From NCBI RefSeq assembly GCF_000786695.1, contig NZ_CP009962.1, positions 4,712,001 to 4,776,000 of the forward strand: a stretch of 64,000 nucleotides of DNA, given 5' to 3'. Made by a program: the position numbers and the translations under genes. Positions 55,156 through 64,000 of this stretch are shown piece after piece. Numbering within the stretch: the stretch's first letter is position 1; the number at the start of each line of letters is the position of its first letter. The DNA comes from Collimonas arenae (lineage in GTDB: Bacteria > Pseudomonadota > Gammaproteobacteria > Burkholderiales > Burkholderiaceae_D). The notes below the pieces were generated by a model. The model was not told the origin of the DNA. It made no database searches and saw only the letters and a list, made by a program, of their open reading frames with translations.

Positions 55156-56655
55156 TTAAGAACGATCGGAGTTTGGCGTGCTTTGCGACTGGCTGGCCGG
55201 CGTAGTCTGCTGCGCAGTCTGTTCCGTCTCATTGCGCCAGCCGCCGCCAAGGGCCTTGTACAGTGCAATCCAGGCAGTAACATGGTCATGTTGCACGCTG
55301 ATTACCGTTTGCTGCGCAGCCAGGAAAGTACGGCGCGCGTCCTCCAGCTCAAACAGGCTGCCGCTGCCGGCCTTGAACTTGTCGTCGTTGGCGCGGTAGT
55401 AGCTTTCATATTCGCGTGACGCCAACGCGGCATCTTCTTCGCGCCTTGCTGCGGCATCCAGCCGCACCAGCGCCTCTTCGATTTCCCGCACAGCGGTCCG
55501 CACTTGCTGCTGGTAGCCGGCATACGCCTCGTCATAGCGGCCACGCGCCAGGTCGGCCTGCGCCTTGCGTTGGCCGGCGTCAAAGATTGGCAGCTTGAAC
55601 GATGGACCGAACGACCAGGTATCGGAGCGGGCGCTGCTGCCGTCGAAACGGAAGCCGCCGATGCCGATGCTGCCTAGCAGTGAAATGCTGGGATACCGAT
55701 TGGCTTCAGCGACGTTGATTTCAGCGCTAGCCGCAGCCAGTTCGCGCTCGGCGACCGCAATATCAGGCCGCTGCGACAATACCTGCGCGGGCACGCTCTC
55801 GACCACAAAACCACGCGGTTGCGGCAAACGCTGGTTGACTGCCAGTTTGGTGCGCAAGACAGGTTCGGGGATGTCGGTCAGCGCCACCAGCGCCTTGATG
55901 TCAAGGTCGCAATCGGCGCGCTGCACAATCAGTTTTTGCCGGGCGTCGGCGGTCGATGCGTTGATCAAGGCACCGTCCGCCGGCGCCGTAAAGCCGGCCT
56001 TGACCTTGAGTGCGGTAAGCTGCGCGGTCTGTTCGCGCGAAGTCAGGTCTTGCGCCAGCATCGCCGTGGTCGCCACGCAGGCCCGGTAATTCACCAGCGT
56101 GCTGCCGACTTCGGCCGCCAGCGATACCTTGGCGCCATACCAGTCGGCATCACGGGCAAAGACGCGCGCATTGGCAGCGTCAGCCGCTTTACGCTTGCCG
56201 CCAAACAGATCAAGCTCCCAGCTGGCGTCGAAGGTGGCGCTGTTGCTGGTAGAGATTGTGGCGACGTTGCCTAAACTCCCGGTAAGGCCGCTGAGAGATT
56301 TGCTGCGTGTGCTGCTGGCATCGGCAGCGACCGAAGGATAGAGCGCACTGCCGGTAGTAACCGCCGTGGCGCGCGCCTGCTTGATGCGCGCCAGCGCTTG
56401 CGCCACGCTTGGATTGCTGGTCTCAGCAGTGGTGACCAGTTCAGCCACCAGCGGATCGTCGAATTGCGACCACCAGCGCGTCAGATCGGTCGCAGCGCTG
56501 CCGGTCCCTGCCTGTGTCGGCAAAGCGCTTTGGAATTGCGGCAATACAGCTTGCGATGAAGTCGTTGGCGAGGGCGCCTGATAGGTAGGCCCAACCACAC
56601 AACCGGCGATCACGGACAGCAGGGGTACGCTGCCGAGCATCTTTAGTAAACGCAT
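55156..56655 (-). CDS. RND efflux outer-membrane factor (NodT/OprM family lipoprotein)
   Basis: 499 residues with a lipoprotein signal (IAGC lipobox). OEP repeats characteristic of NodT-type channels: PLVAELVTTAETSNPSVAQALARIKQARA, the SWELDLFGGKRKAADAANARVFA segment, and YRANDDKFKAGSGSLFELEDARRTFLAAQQ. It forms the trimeric outer-membrane channel. First gene of the operon. Confidence 0.93.
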   Translation of the reverse strand: MRLLKMLGSVPLLSVIAGCVVGPTYQAPSPTTSSQAVLPQFQSALPTQAGTGSAATDLTRWWSQFDDPLVAELVTTAETSNPSVAQALARIKQARATAVTTGSALYPSVAADASSTRSKSLSGLTGSLGNVATISTSNSATFDASWELDLFGGKRKAADAANARVFARDADWYGAKVSLAAEVGSTLVNYRACVATTAMLAQDLTSREQTAQLTALKVKAGFTAPADGALINASTADARQKLIVQRADCDLDIKALVALTDIPEPVLRTKLAVNQRLPQPRGFVVESVPAQVLSQRPDIAVAERELAAASAEINVAEANRYPSISLLGSIGIGGFRFDGSSARSDTWSFGPSFKLPIFDAGQRKAQADLARGRYDEAYAGYQQQVRTAVREIEEALVRLDAAARREEDAALASREYESYYRANDDKFKAGSGSLFELEDARRTFLAAQQTVISVQHDHVTAWIALYKALGGGWRNETEQTAQQTTPASQSQSTPNSDRS

Positions 56656-57243
56656 CTTTTTCCCTTACTTAATTTTTTTGCGGGGCTCCCAAATGCGGGA
56701 TTTTTAGTAGTTTTATGCTGTTTTTTATGCTGTTTTACACGGTATGACGAGGTATTGCGTATTTTTGATTACTCTGTGCAGCCCTCCAATGTACAGGGTG
56801 TGCCGCCACTGTAAAGAGGAAAATTGCTACTGAGTATGGGATTGCGACGATCTGCAGATATGTGGGGATAAACTGGCTAAAACATGGGATGGACTGCTAT
56901 CGGCCAGGTATTCCAAGGAACGCCATAAAAATTACAAAAAAACATCCATCGCCCAGTCACGCGCGCCTTGCCAGCATTTCTGCGCAGCAATAATAACTTG
57001 CTTAGATGCTATTTTGTTGAAGAGGCGCTTCCGAAAGACAAACAAAAACACAAAATGTCTAGATGGCCACATCAAATGGCAAAATGCCCACATCTCGGCC
57101 CCGCGATTCCGGGTACAGGCAAGGCAACCGGTTGCAAGTTGTACAATAATCTGCAGTCAATTTGTAGAGATTTGCAACATAGGTAGCGGATGCCGATCAT
57201 TGAAATGTAGACTCCGCAAGATGAGCATTCCACCACCGCGTCA
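56656..57243. other. Intergenic, divergent promoter region of RND operon and RlpA gene
   Basis: About 590 bases, AT-rich in the first 350. A GTTGCAA...TTGCAAC inverted pair spans about 57132-57178, which could be an operator of the RND operon or of the RlpA gene. No coding region supported. Confidence 0.4.
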
Positions 57244-57882
57244 ATGATCCCTCGCCTTCCGCGCCGGCGATTCCGCCCGTTTGTCTATGCGGGATTCTGC
57301 GCCTGCCTGTTGCAACTACCGACAGTACAAGCGGCTGTGTTCGTCGATGCCGCACCGGCAACGCAGAGGGCCAATCAAACAACGGCTGCAAATAACGATC
57401 TGACACCGCCTGTAGCACCGGATCAAAAAACCGCCATGCCGCAATCCGAAGATTGCTCACCGGCGTCCAGGAAAAACACGATTGCCAATAACGACCGTCC
57501 GACAAAACACATCCAGCGCGGCACGGCGTCCTGGTATGGAAAAAAGCTGCATGGGAGACGCTCCGCCAGCGGCGAACGCTTCGATATGCATGCAATGACG
57601 GCAGCTCATCCCAGTCTGCCGTTGCGTAGCTGGGTGCTGGTGCGAAATCTCAGCAACGGCAAGATGGCGATACTCAAAGTAAACGACCGCGGGCCGTTCC
57701 GTAGCAAACGCATACTGGATGTGTCCTACAGCGCAGCCAAACAGCTGGGCTTCGCCGGCAAAGGTACGACGCGGGTCGAAGTGCGGCCGCTGTCGGCCAA
57801 TGAAATGCCTTTGGTGAAAGCACAGGTAGAACAGGGAATCCCGACATCACTGCCAGATGTGAAATGCGACCAAACGGACTAG
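57244..57882 (+). CDS. RlpA-like septal ring / lytic transglycosylase-family protein
   Basis: 212 residues with a signal peptide (FVYAGFCACLLQLPTVQA). The double-psi beta-barrel domain has GTASWYGKKLHGRRSASGERFDMHAMTAAHPSLPLRSWVLV, then LKVNDRGPFRSKRILDVSYSAAKQLGF: the RlpA signature with the conserved Asp. There is no SPOR domain, so it is a shorter paralogue and not the full RlpA. The region between signal and barrel is Thr/Ala/Pro-rich. Periplasmic or outer-membrane peptidoglycan enzyme. Confidence 0.87.
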   Translation: MIPRLPRRRFRPFVYAGFCACLLQLPTVQAAVFVDAAPATQRANQTTAANNDLTPPVAPDQKTAMPQSEDCSPASRKNTIANNDRPTKHIQRGTASWYGKKLHGRRSASGERFDMHAMTAAHPSLPLRSWVLVRNLSNGKMAILKVNDRGPFRSKRILDVSYSAAKQLGFAGKGTTRVEVRPLSANEMPLVKAQVEQGIPTSLPDVKCDQTD

Positions 57883-58145
57883 TCAACGGCATGGATGATT
57901 GTGCAGGATCGCGATAGTGCCTGGCGTGACTCCCGCCACCCCGGCTGTCCGCCACAAAATCTCCCGCCACTCCAGCTACTTTTCACCCCAGCCAACAATT
58001 ATCCGCAGGAATAAAACAACCAAATTTTCCAGGTAAATCAAGCTGCTTTCAAATAATGTGAGCCTGGGGCATCGGATATGCTCCGTTAATCCAGGCCGGG
58101 TCTGTACTTGTTTTGACACAGAACCGGCCGGCCGGCGTCCTGTGG

Positions 58146-58958
58146 TTACTTGTTATCGGCAGCCTCCTCAATCACCTTTGCCACCACGTCCGCGCGCGAG
58201 ACCATGAGTACGTGGGAAGCCCCCTTCACCTCGACGATATCCTTCGCATTGGCTCGCTTGGCCATGAAGCGCAAGCCTTCGAGCGGGATGTTCCTGTCGG
58301 CAGTGCCATATACGAAATAAGACGGCAACTGCTTCCAGGCAGAACCGTTCGCCGCTTCATTGAGTGCAGCAACAGTCACCGGACGCTGACCAGCTGCCAT
58401 CAGTGCAGCTTGCTGAGACGGCACGTCGGCGGCAAACTGCTGCGCGAACTTGCCTTGGTTGATATAGAGGTCCTTGCCGCCGTCGGCCAGCGTCACAGGA
58501 TCGGCAAGAGTATCGCCGAGCGTTCCGCCAGGGAATTTGCCAGCCAGTTCAGCGACCGTCTCCCCCTGCTCTGGCGCAAAGGCGGCGACATAGACCAGCG
58601 CCTTCACTTCGGGATTGCCTTCGGCGGCCTTGGAAATGACCATGCCGCCGTATGAGTGGCCGACCAGAACCAGCGGCCCCTTGATGGCGCCGATTACGCT
58701 TGCAGTATATTGCGCATCACTGGCGACGCCGCGTAGCGGGTTGGCGACGCTCAGCACTGGGTAACCCTTGGCGATAAGCCGTTTCGCCACGCCATTCCAG
58801 CTGCTGGAATCGGCGAAGGCGCCGTGGACCAGCACGACAGTTGGCTTGGCCGATGTCCCATGGATAGCGGTAATGGGCGCCCCGGCATGCGCCAGCGGCA
58901 GCGTGCCAGCGAGCGCTACGGAAGTGGCAATGGAGATCAGTAATTTCTTGGCATTCAT
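58146..58958 (-). CDS. Secreted alpha/beta-hydrolase
   Basis: 270 residues with signal peptide (TSVALAGTLPLAHA). Oxyanion/entry segment VVLVHGAFADSSSWNGV, nucleophile elbow VGHSYGGM, and the catalytic His in KGASHVLMVSR. The family includes esterase-like hydrolases often induced with antioxidant genes. Last gene of a three-gene unit with the hydroperoxide reductase gene, controlled by the divergent MarR gene. Confidence 0.82.
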   Translation of the reverse strand: MNAKKLLISIATSVALAGTLPLAHAGAPITAIHGTSAKPTVVLVHGAFADSSSWNGVAKRLIAKGYPVLSVANPLRGVASDAQYTASVIGAIKGPLVLVGHSYGGMVISKAAEGNPEVKALVYVAAFAPEQGETVAELAGKFPGGTLGDTLADPVTLADGGKDLYINQGKFAQQFAADVPSQQAALMAAGQRPVTVAALNEAANGSAWKQLPSYFVYGTADRNIPLEGLRFMAKRANAKDIVEVKGASHVLMVSRADVVAKVIEEAADNK

Positions 58959-59003
58959 GTCGGTTCCTTATTTGGTTGCGTTGTCATGGTGGCTTACGAA
59001 GGC

Positions 59004-59420
59004 TTAGGCCAGGGTGACGGTCACATCGATGTTGCCGCGGCTCATCTTTGAATATGGGCAGATCTGATGCGCAGCATCGATGAGATCTTGTGCAACATCG
59101 CGCGACAGACCGGGCAAACTCACGTCAAGGCGAGCTTGCAAGAGGAACCCGTCGCTTGCGGTGCCGAGGTCGACTTCGGCATCGACGGCGGTGCCGGCTG
59201 GCAGGGAGAAGTTCTTGTCCTTGGCTGCCCGCCCCATGGCGCCAATGAAGCAGGCCGACCAGCCGGCGGCGAAGAGCTGCTCCGGGTTGGTGCCTGTGCC
59301 GTGGCTGCCAGGAGGAGACAGCTTGATGTCGAGACGGCCATCGTCGCTGCGGGCAACGCCATCGCGACCGCCAGTGGTATGTGTCTTGCCGGTATAGAGA
59401 ACTTTTTCGATCTTGCTCAT
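59004..59420 (-). CDS. ohr: Organic hydroperoxide resistance protein (Ohr/OsmC)
   Basis: 138 residues from the ATG at 59420. Both redox cysteines are present: Cys in GWSACFIGAM and Cys in HQICPYSKMSRGN. The dimeric thiol peroxidase reduces organic and lipid hydroperoxides. It sits between two hydrolase genes, downstream of the divergent OhrR-type regulator, an arrangement that widens the usual ohr-ohrR pair. Confidence 0.92.
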   Translation of the reverse strand: MSKIEKVLYTGKTHTTGGRDGVARSDDGRLDIKLSPPGSHGTGTNPEQLFAAGWSACFIGAMGRAAKDKNFSLPAGTAVDAEVDLGTASDGFLLQARLDVSLPGLSRDVAQDLIDAAHQICPYSKMSRGNIDVTVTLA

Positions 59421-59533
59421 GATGTTTCCTTTCAACTCATTGAGTTACACAAAGATGCAACGACGTACTGCAGACGAATGGATGAATGACAATCAGCGGT
59501 GTCGCTCGTATTCATGCGCCACTACAATCGCCA

Positions 59534-60580
59534 TTAGAGGTGGTCGATTTCGATCACGGCATCGGCAAAGGCTCGCGGCGCTTCCTGTGGCAAGTTGTGA
59601 CCAATACCACCTGCGACGAGCACATGCTTGTACTTACCGGTGAAGCGCTTGGCATATGCCGCAGGCTCGGGGTGCGGCGCACCATTGGCGTCGCCTTCCA
59701 TCGTGATGGTTGGCACTGCTATGGATGGGAGTTTCGCCAATCGTGCTTCCAGTTCGTTGTACTTCGCTTCGCCATTCGCCAGGCCGAGACGCCAGCGATA
59801 GTTGTGGACTGTAATAGCGGCGTGGTCCGGATTTTCCAGAGCCGCAGCACTACGGTCGAAAATGGCGTCATCGAAATGCCATTGCGGCGACGCAGTTTTC
59901 CAGATCAGCTTGGCGAAATCGTGGTGATTTTTTTCGTAGCCGGCGCGGCCGCGCTCGGTGGAGAAATAGAACTGGTACCACCATTGCTGTTCAGCCGCCG
60001 GCGGCAAGGCTTGTTTGCCAGATTCCTGGCTACCGATCAAATAGCCGCTGACGGAAACCAATCCCTTGACACGCTGCGGCCACAGCGCAGCGACGATATC
60101 GGCTGTACGGGCACCCCAGTCGTAACCGGCAAGGGTGGCCTTGTCGATCTTCAGCGCATCCATCAGCGCGACGACGTCGGAGGCCAGCGCTGCCGGTTCA
60201 CCGTTGCGCACAGCATTGGCGTCCAGAAAGCGCGTCGTGCCGAAGCCGCGCAGGTGGGGCACGATCACGCGATAGCCGGCCTTGGTCAGCATGGGCACAA
60301 CGTCGACGAAGCTGTTGATGTCATATGGCCAGCCGTGCAGCAGGATGACGACGGGACCATCGGCAGGGCCTTCGTCGACATAGCCAACATTGAGGTCGCC
60401 GGCATCGATCTGCTTGATGGACTTGAAGCTAGCCAGTTCCCGGTTTGCCGTTGCAGTCACGTTCGGCAAAGCGCTTGCCGAATGCGCTTGGGCCGTTCCT
60501 GTCAATGCGAATTGTGCACCGGCAAGGGCGAACACAGCGGCGAGGACGAGGCGGCGATTGGTCTTGATGATTTTGCTCAT
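59534..60580 (-). CDS. Epoxide-hydrolase-type alpha/beta-hydrolase, secreted
   Basis: 348 residues with an N-terminal signal (FALAGAQFALTGTAQA, preceded by NRR). HGWP motif (LLHGWPYDINSF) and nucleophile elbow GYDWGA with Asp as nucleophile, as in epoxide hydrolases and haloalkane dehalogenases; catalytic His in GGIGHNLPQEAP. GGAGA upstream of the ATG. First gene of the operon, immediately facing the two palindromes and the regulator gene. Confidence 0.85.
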   Translation of the reverse strand: MSKIIKTNRRLVLAAVFALAGAQFALTGTAQAHSASALPNVTATANRELASFKSIKQIDAGDLNVGYVDEGPADGPVVILLHGWPYDINSFVDVVPMLTKAGYRVIVPHLRGFGTTRFLDANAVRNGEPAALASDVVALMDALKIDKATLAGYDWGARTADIVAALWPQRVKGLVSVSGYLIGSQESGKQALPPAAEQQWWYQFYFSTERGRAGYEKNHHDFAKLIWKTASPQWHFDDAIFDRSAAALENPDHAAITVHNYRWRLGLANGEAKYNELEARLAKLPSIAVPTITMEGDANGAPHPEPAAYAKRFTGKYKHVLVAGGIGHNLPQEAPRAFADAVIEIDHL

Positions 60581-60665
60581 TTGCTTTCTCCAGTGATGGT
60601 GAGGTGGTTTTCAGGTTCCTGTTGCAATCGATACAGCGCGGTCGGCGACAATCATTTAGTTATCG

Positions 60666-60680
60666 TCATAATTATTATGA
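60666..60680. promoter_or_regulatory. 15-bp perfect palindrome, OhrR operator candidate 1
   Basis: TCATAATTATTATGA is a perfect dyad with a central T in the divergent gap between the hydrolase/ohr operon and the ohrR gene. It resembles the AT-rich dyads bound by MarR/OhrR proteins. Confidence 0.6.
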
Positions 60681-60718
60681 AGCGAAATATATATGAGCTT
60701 TAATCGATTTTCAAGTAC

Positions 60719-60731
60719 GATAATCATTATC
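60719..60731. promoter_or_regulatory. 13-bp perfect palindrome, OhrR operator candidate 2
   Basis: GATAATCATTATC, perfect dyad about 30 bases before the ohrR start. Together with the first palindrome it suggests control of both directions. Confidence 0.6.
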
Positions 60732-60759
60732 TTGATAAATATTTTTGCGGAGATGCAAA

Positions 60760-61245
60760 ATGAGCAATAAATCTGACGCCAGCAAGAACATGGCCAAACT
60801 CGGCGACTTCATGTGCTTTGCCGTCTATTCGACCAACCTCGCTTATTCGCGCGTCTACAAGCCCGTGCTGGAAAAGCTCGGGCTCACTTACCCGCAATAC
60901 GTCACCATCATTTGTCTTTGGGAGGAGGACAACCAGACCGTCAAGGGCCTGAGCGAAAAGCTGTTCCTGGAACCGAGCACGATGACGCCCATGCTGAAAC
61001 GCTTGGAAACGATGGGCTACGTACGCCGTGAGCGCGACAGCGAGGACGAGCGCAGCGTGCTCGTGTCGTTAACTGATATGGGACGGGAGTTGCGGGAAAA
61101 AGCCTTCGCCTATCGCGAGGTGACGGCCAAGGCATCCGGCCTAAAGCCGGAGGAGTTTCGAGTGCTGCAAAAAGCCATCGTCAATTTGCGCACCAATCTT
61201 ATAAATGCATCCCACCAAAACATTGCGGCAGGAGACAAGAATTGA
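60760..61245 (+). CDS. ohrR: OhrR-type MarR regulator
   Basis: 161 residues from the ATG at 60760 (GGAGA upstream). MarR winged helix (TVKGLSEKLFLEPSTMTPMLKRLETMGYVRRERDSEDERSVLVSLT) and a peroxide-sensing Cys in GDFMCFAVYS near residue 22, the position of the reactive Cys in OhrR. Oxidation by organic hydroperoxide releases it from DNA. It would repress the divergent hydrolase-ohr-hydrolase operon and itself through the two palindromes. Confidence 0.88.
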   Translation: MSNKSDASKNMAKLGDFMCFAVYSTNLAYSRVYKPVLEKLGLTYPQYVTIICLWEEDNQTVKGLSEKLFLEPSTMTPMLKRLETMGYVRRERDSEDERSVLVSLTDMGRELREKAFAYREVTAKASGLKPEEFRVLQKAIVNLRTNLINASHQNIAAGDKN

Positions 61246-61497
61246 TTCACATTCTTCCTCTGAAGATAGTTTCTCAACGTGCTTGTCAGAAGCGGGCCAA
61301 CCAAAGCTCGCCGGTCAAGCGGATATCCAATGAGGCTTCTTCACCATTGCAACATCCAAAATATAGTTATTGAGAAATAATCAGCAGTGAAAAATTCAGC
61401 GATAAAAGAATTCTGACACCCGACACTAGAAATACTTTCCACCTCGTGACCTTACCCCGCTGAGTGCACCAATCGTAACTTAGCAATCTGGCCGTTT

Positions 61498-61941
61498 TCA
61501 ATGTGATGCAGTTGCCGGAATTGGTCCGGTACCATTTGCCCGTAACGTCGGCGCTTGTGCGATGCCACGTGCCTTGGCAATCACGGCGAGCGCCTGCAAT
61601 GTCGTCGGATGATGCGGCAAGCCGGCCAAAGAAACCAGTTTTATCAAAACATCCAGCATCTCCGGTGCCACTGCAGCCAGACACGCATGTGCCAACATTT
61701 CTTGTTTATTGCCACCGATCCTCGTAACATCGTTATAAGCTTCCGTCCCCGGGTGCGTGGGAATGATGCAGATCCGGATATCGGCGTCGTCATCGGCACC
61801 CAGGTCGCCGTTAGTGGTATCGAGTATTTTCCAAAGTTCGTGCACAACACCTTCCGACACCGCACCCGACAAATAGGATATCTGTACCTGTTCATGTATA
61901 TGCGCAGAAAGCGCAACGTTGTCTATTGAATGACTAGACAT
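61498..61941 (-). CDS. Unknown protein (147 aa)
   Basis: 147 residues starting MSSHSIDNVALSAHIHEQV, mainly soluble, with a middle part rich in acidic residues (GDLGADDDADIRICIIPTHPG) and a helical HACLAAVAPEMLDVLIKLVSLAGLPHH part. No signal peptide or membrane segment. No family recognised. It is 52 bases downstream of the tyrosine kinase gene on the same strand, so it could belong to that exopolysaccharide cluster. The C-terminus is low-complexity. Confidence 0.55.
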   Translation of the reverse strand: MSSHSIDNVALSAHIHEQVQISYLSGAVSEGVVHELWKILDTTNGDLGADDDADIRICIIPTHPGTEAYNDVTRIGGNKQEMLAHACLAAVAPEMLDVLIKLVSLAGLPHHPTTLQALAVIAKARGIAQAPTLRANGTGPIPATASH

Positions 61942-61992
61942 ATTGGCCCCGATTTTTGCCGGAATTTTATAACTGGTAGTGTGTTTAAAGGT

Positions 61993-64000
61993 CTAATAAG
62001 CATATTCGGTGTAGCGATATTTTCCATATTTGCTGCCATGGCCATAACGCCCCGGACGCATTCTCAAGCCGTTGAACAATATTCCCTTGTTGCTCATGCC
62101 GGCTTGCTGTAAGCGCTTCAGCGACTCCTTGATTTCGCCCATGGTACTGACATTGGCGCGGACAACCATATAGATTGCACCTGCCTGACGCGCGACAATC
62201 AGGCTATCGGATACCGCCAGCACCGGCGGTGCATCCAGCATCACATAATCATAGTCCGGCGCTAAGGATTGCAGCAGCTTTGCGAAATTTTCATGCATCA
62301 GCAATTCAGCAGGATTGGGCGGCAAATTACCGGTGGAAAGAAAATCCAGGTTTTCTATCACATCGCGTCGCAAGCTTTGTTCCACGGTATTGGCGCCGGC
62401 GACCAGTTCCGACAGGCCATTTTCACGCGCGAAACCGAAATACTGATGCAGTTGGCCTTTGCGCATGTCAACATCGACTAGCAGTACGCGCTTGCCCGCA
62501 GCAGCCAGTACCACCGCCACATTGGCCGAGATAAACGATTTTCCCAATCCCGGCGTAGGGCCGGTAATCAGCAAGATATTGCTTGCTGCGTCCAGCATAG
62601 AAAATTGTAAGGCAGTGCGGAAACTGCGCAGGCTTTCAACCGCAAGATCGGTCGGGTCGACTTGCGCCAGAAGCAAATTCTTTGACGCCTTGGCAACGAT
62701 CTCGACATATAACTCTTCCTGTTTTTTACTGTGTGGGATAGTGGCATAAACGCTCAAGCCCAGCGCTTGTTCCAGCTCATGCGGACTATCGATACCGCCA
62801 TACAGCATTTTCCTCAGCGCCGCGCACATCACGCCTAGAACCAAGCCAAGAAAAACCGATAAGGCAATTATCACGCCGCGCCGCGGCGCTACCGAATGCT
62901 CAGGCACGACAGCGGCATCAACCAGGCGCACATTGCCGACCTTACCCGACTTGGCCACACGCGTCTGCTGCGCCGTCTTCAGCAAGGCGCTATACAGGTC
63001 AGTGTTGACCTTTATATCCCGCGTCAGGCGCAGCGTATCCTGCTCCAGCTTCGGCAGACCTTTGATCTGTTCACCAATACTGCGCATTTCGATGCTGATA
63101 TCTTTCATCTGCCGATCCAGACCGACAACCGCCGGATGATCGCTGGTGAATCGGACCAACAACTCCTCCCTCTTCTGCCTCAACTCTACCAGCTTGGTCT
63201 GGGCCGCTACCGATTGCTGCAACGCTAACTTGGCTTCTTCACCCAAGTCGATGGTCCCATGCATGTTGCGGAATTGATTGTATTTGCTTTCGGACTGCTC
63301 CAGTTCGCGCTTGATCTCCGGCAGTTGTTCGTTCAGGAAAACCAGGGATTTTTCATATTCCTCAGAGATGCGCTCGACGTTCTGGCGTACATATTCGTGT
63401 CCAATTTCGTTGAGGATGTTGCTGGTCAAACGCGGATTCTCCCCCGTTAGCGTAATACCGATAATGCCTGACTGCTTTCCCTTTTCTGAAATCAGCATGG
63501 CGCCCTGCAATTTTCGTATGGTATCCAGCCGCGATTTGCGCGTCAGCAAAAATTGGGTTCCCGGCTTGGCAACGATCTTCGCTACCGTCAGCTCGATCTC
63601 GCCATGGCTGTTGTTGGCTTTCAGCGGCGTCCCGACCTTTCCCTGCAAGTTGATGTCGGCATCGTCATCCTTCAAAAGGAATTGGCCACTGGGTTCGACT
63701 GTCAGAACAAAATTGCGATTTTGCAGCGCTTCCGATACATTGAATAAAGCCACCTCAATGCGCTCCGCACCCCAGGCATAGCCACCATAGCCGAACAAGC
63801 CGGGATTGGAAAGCTGCGGCCAGCGGCCTGACCACCAGGCGCCAAACAAGGGAAAATGCTTGGGACGCGCATCGACATACAATTGCAGCGTATCTACCGC
63901 GCGCGACACCACCAGACGCGAACGCAACAATTCCATTTCCGAGTTAGCGGCCGCCTTCACGTCCAGCAACGCAGAAACGCCGCCTAACAGACTCTTAGAA
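61993..64000 (-). CDS. Polysaccharide biosynthesis tyrosine autokinase (Wzc/EpsB type), 5' end outside window
   Basis: The open frame runs off the right edge: reading upstream of 63969 it stays open through SKSLLGGVSALLDVKAAAN. Parts visible: Wzz-like periplasmic part with a long coiled region (EEYEKSLVFLNEQLPEIKRELEQSESKYNQF), a second membrane segment (GVIIALSVFLGLVLGVMCAAL), and a BY-kinase domain with Walker A (TGPTPGLGKSF), Walker A' (VLLVDVDMRKG) and Walker B (YVMLDAPPVL), ending with a Tyr cluster (YGKYRYTEYAY) for autophosphorylation. It controls chain length and export of capsule or exopolysaccharide. Confidence 0.92.
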   Translation of the reverse strand, partial: SKSLLGGVSALLDVKAAANSEMELLRSRLVVSRAVDTLQLYVDARPKHFPLFGAWWSGRWPQLSNPGLFGYGGYAWGAERIEVALFNVSEALQNRNFVLTVEPSGQFLLKDDDADINLQGKVGTPLKANNSHGEIELTVAKIVAKPGTQFLLTRKSRLDTIRKLQGAMLISEKGKQSGIIGITLTGENPRLTSNILNEIGHEYVRQNVERISEEYEKSLVFLNEQLPEIKRELEQSESKYNQFRNMHGTIDLGEEAKLALQQSVAAQTKLVELRQKREELLVRFTSDHPAVVGLDRQMKDISIEMRSIGEQIKGLPKLEQDTLRLTRDIKVNTDLYSALLKTAQQTRVAKSGKVGNVRLVDAAVVPEHSVAPRRGVIIALSVFLGLVLGVMCAALRKMLYGGIDSPHELEQALGLSVYATIPHSKKQEELYVEIVAKASKNLLLAQVDPTDLAVESLRSFRTALQFSMLDAASNILLITGPTPGLGKSFISANVAVVLAAAGKRVLLVDVDMRKGQLHQYFGFARENGLSELVAGANTVEQSLRRDVIENLDFLSTGNLPPNPAELLMHENFAKLLQSLAPDYDYVMLDAPPVLAVSDSLIVARQAGAIYMVVRANVSTMGEIKESLKRLQQAGMSNKGILFNGLRMRPGRYGHGSKYGKYRYTEYAY

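Noticed and set aside
59486..60703. 405-residue plus-strand frame
   Set aside because: Antisense of the epoxide-hydrolase-type gene, which has a signal peptide and catalytic motifs.

Overview
The window looks like a chromosome segment of a betaproteobacterium of the family Oxalobacteraceae (Collimonas / Herbaspirillum / Janthinobacterium type). This is inferred from the recognised protein set (lgt, trmB, thiL-pgpA-pncC, pyrF, LemA/TPM, dacB, mgtA, cynTS-cynR, an RND pump, an ohr-ohrR group, an exopolysaccharide tyrosine kinase) and from GC-rich, Gram-negative envelope genes. No rRNA gene is present to confirm it. GC-rich core blocks alternate with visibly AT-richer accessory blocks (about 7.5-13.3 kb, 22.5-29 kb and 32-35.7 kb).

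Left part (0-13 kb): a sigma factor / putative anti-sigma / DUF6249 operon, lgt, a 160-bp element with inverted ends, a secreted protein, a hydrolase with an AraC-GyrI regulator, a Dyp-type peroxidase, an ABC-2 transporter whose permease is fused to a CPBP (CAAX-protease-like) domain next to a small CPBP-like protein, and a SymE-family toxin gene.

Middle (12.7-29 kb): a 3010-residue trimeric autotransporter adhesin built from four head segments and long arrays of a 32-residue (96-bp) stalk repeat, with a transposase-domain (DUF4096) gene downstream. On its other side is a tandem array of four paralogous AraC-family regulators. Their DNA-binding halves are nearly identical, their sensor halves have diverged, and three of them start at TTG. 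The ~470-bp upstream region of these genes occurs three times, one copy having no gene after it.

Accessory island (29.6-35.8 kb): about 6 kb bracketed by two diverged ~110-bp direct repeats, the right one being the upstream region of a tRNA-Gly(CCC) gene. It carries a NodB-type deacetylase, an SDR protein with His at the catalytic Tyr position, a frameshifted XRE regulator, and a retron: an RT with NAXXH, YADD and VTG motifs fused to a C-terminal TOPRIM domain (Ec67-like organisation). Directly upstream of the RT is an RNA candidate closed by a 12-bp helix between its ends. An unrecognised 201-residue protein follows the RT.

Right part (35.8-64 kb): housekeeping genes (trmB; thiL-pgpA-pncC; pyrF), a LemA/TPM operon, dacB, mgtA, a cyanate detoxification locus (cynR divergent from cynT-cynS) with a visible LysR-type dyad, a tripartite RND efflux operon whose terminator lies inside the end of cynR, an RlpA-like protein, an ohrR-controlled hydrolase/ohr operon with two perfect palindromes, and the C-terminal part of a Wzc-type tyrosine autokinase that runs off the right edge.
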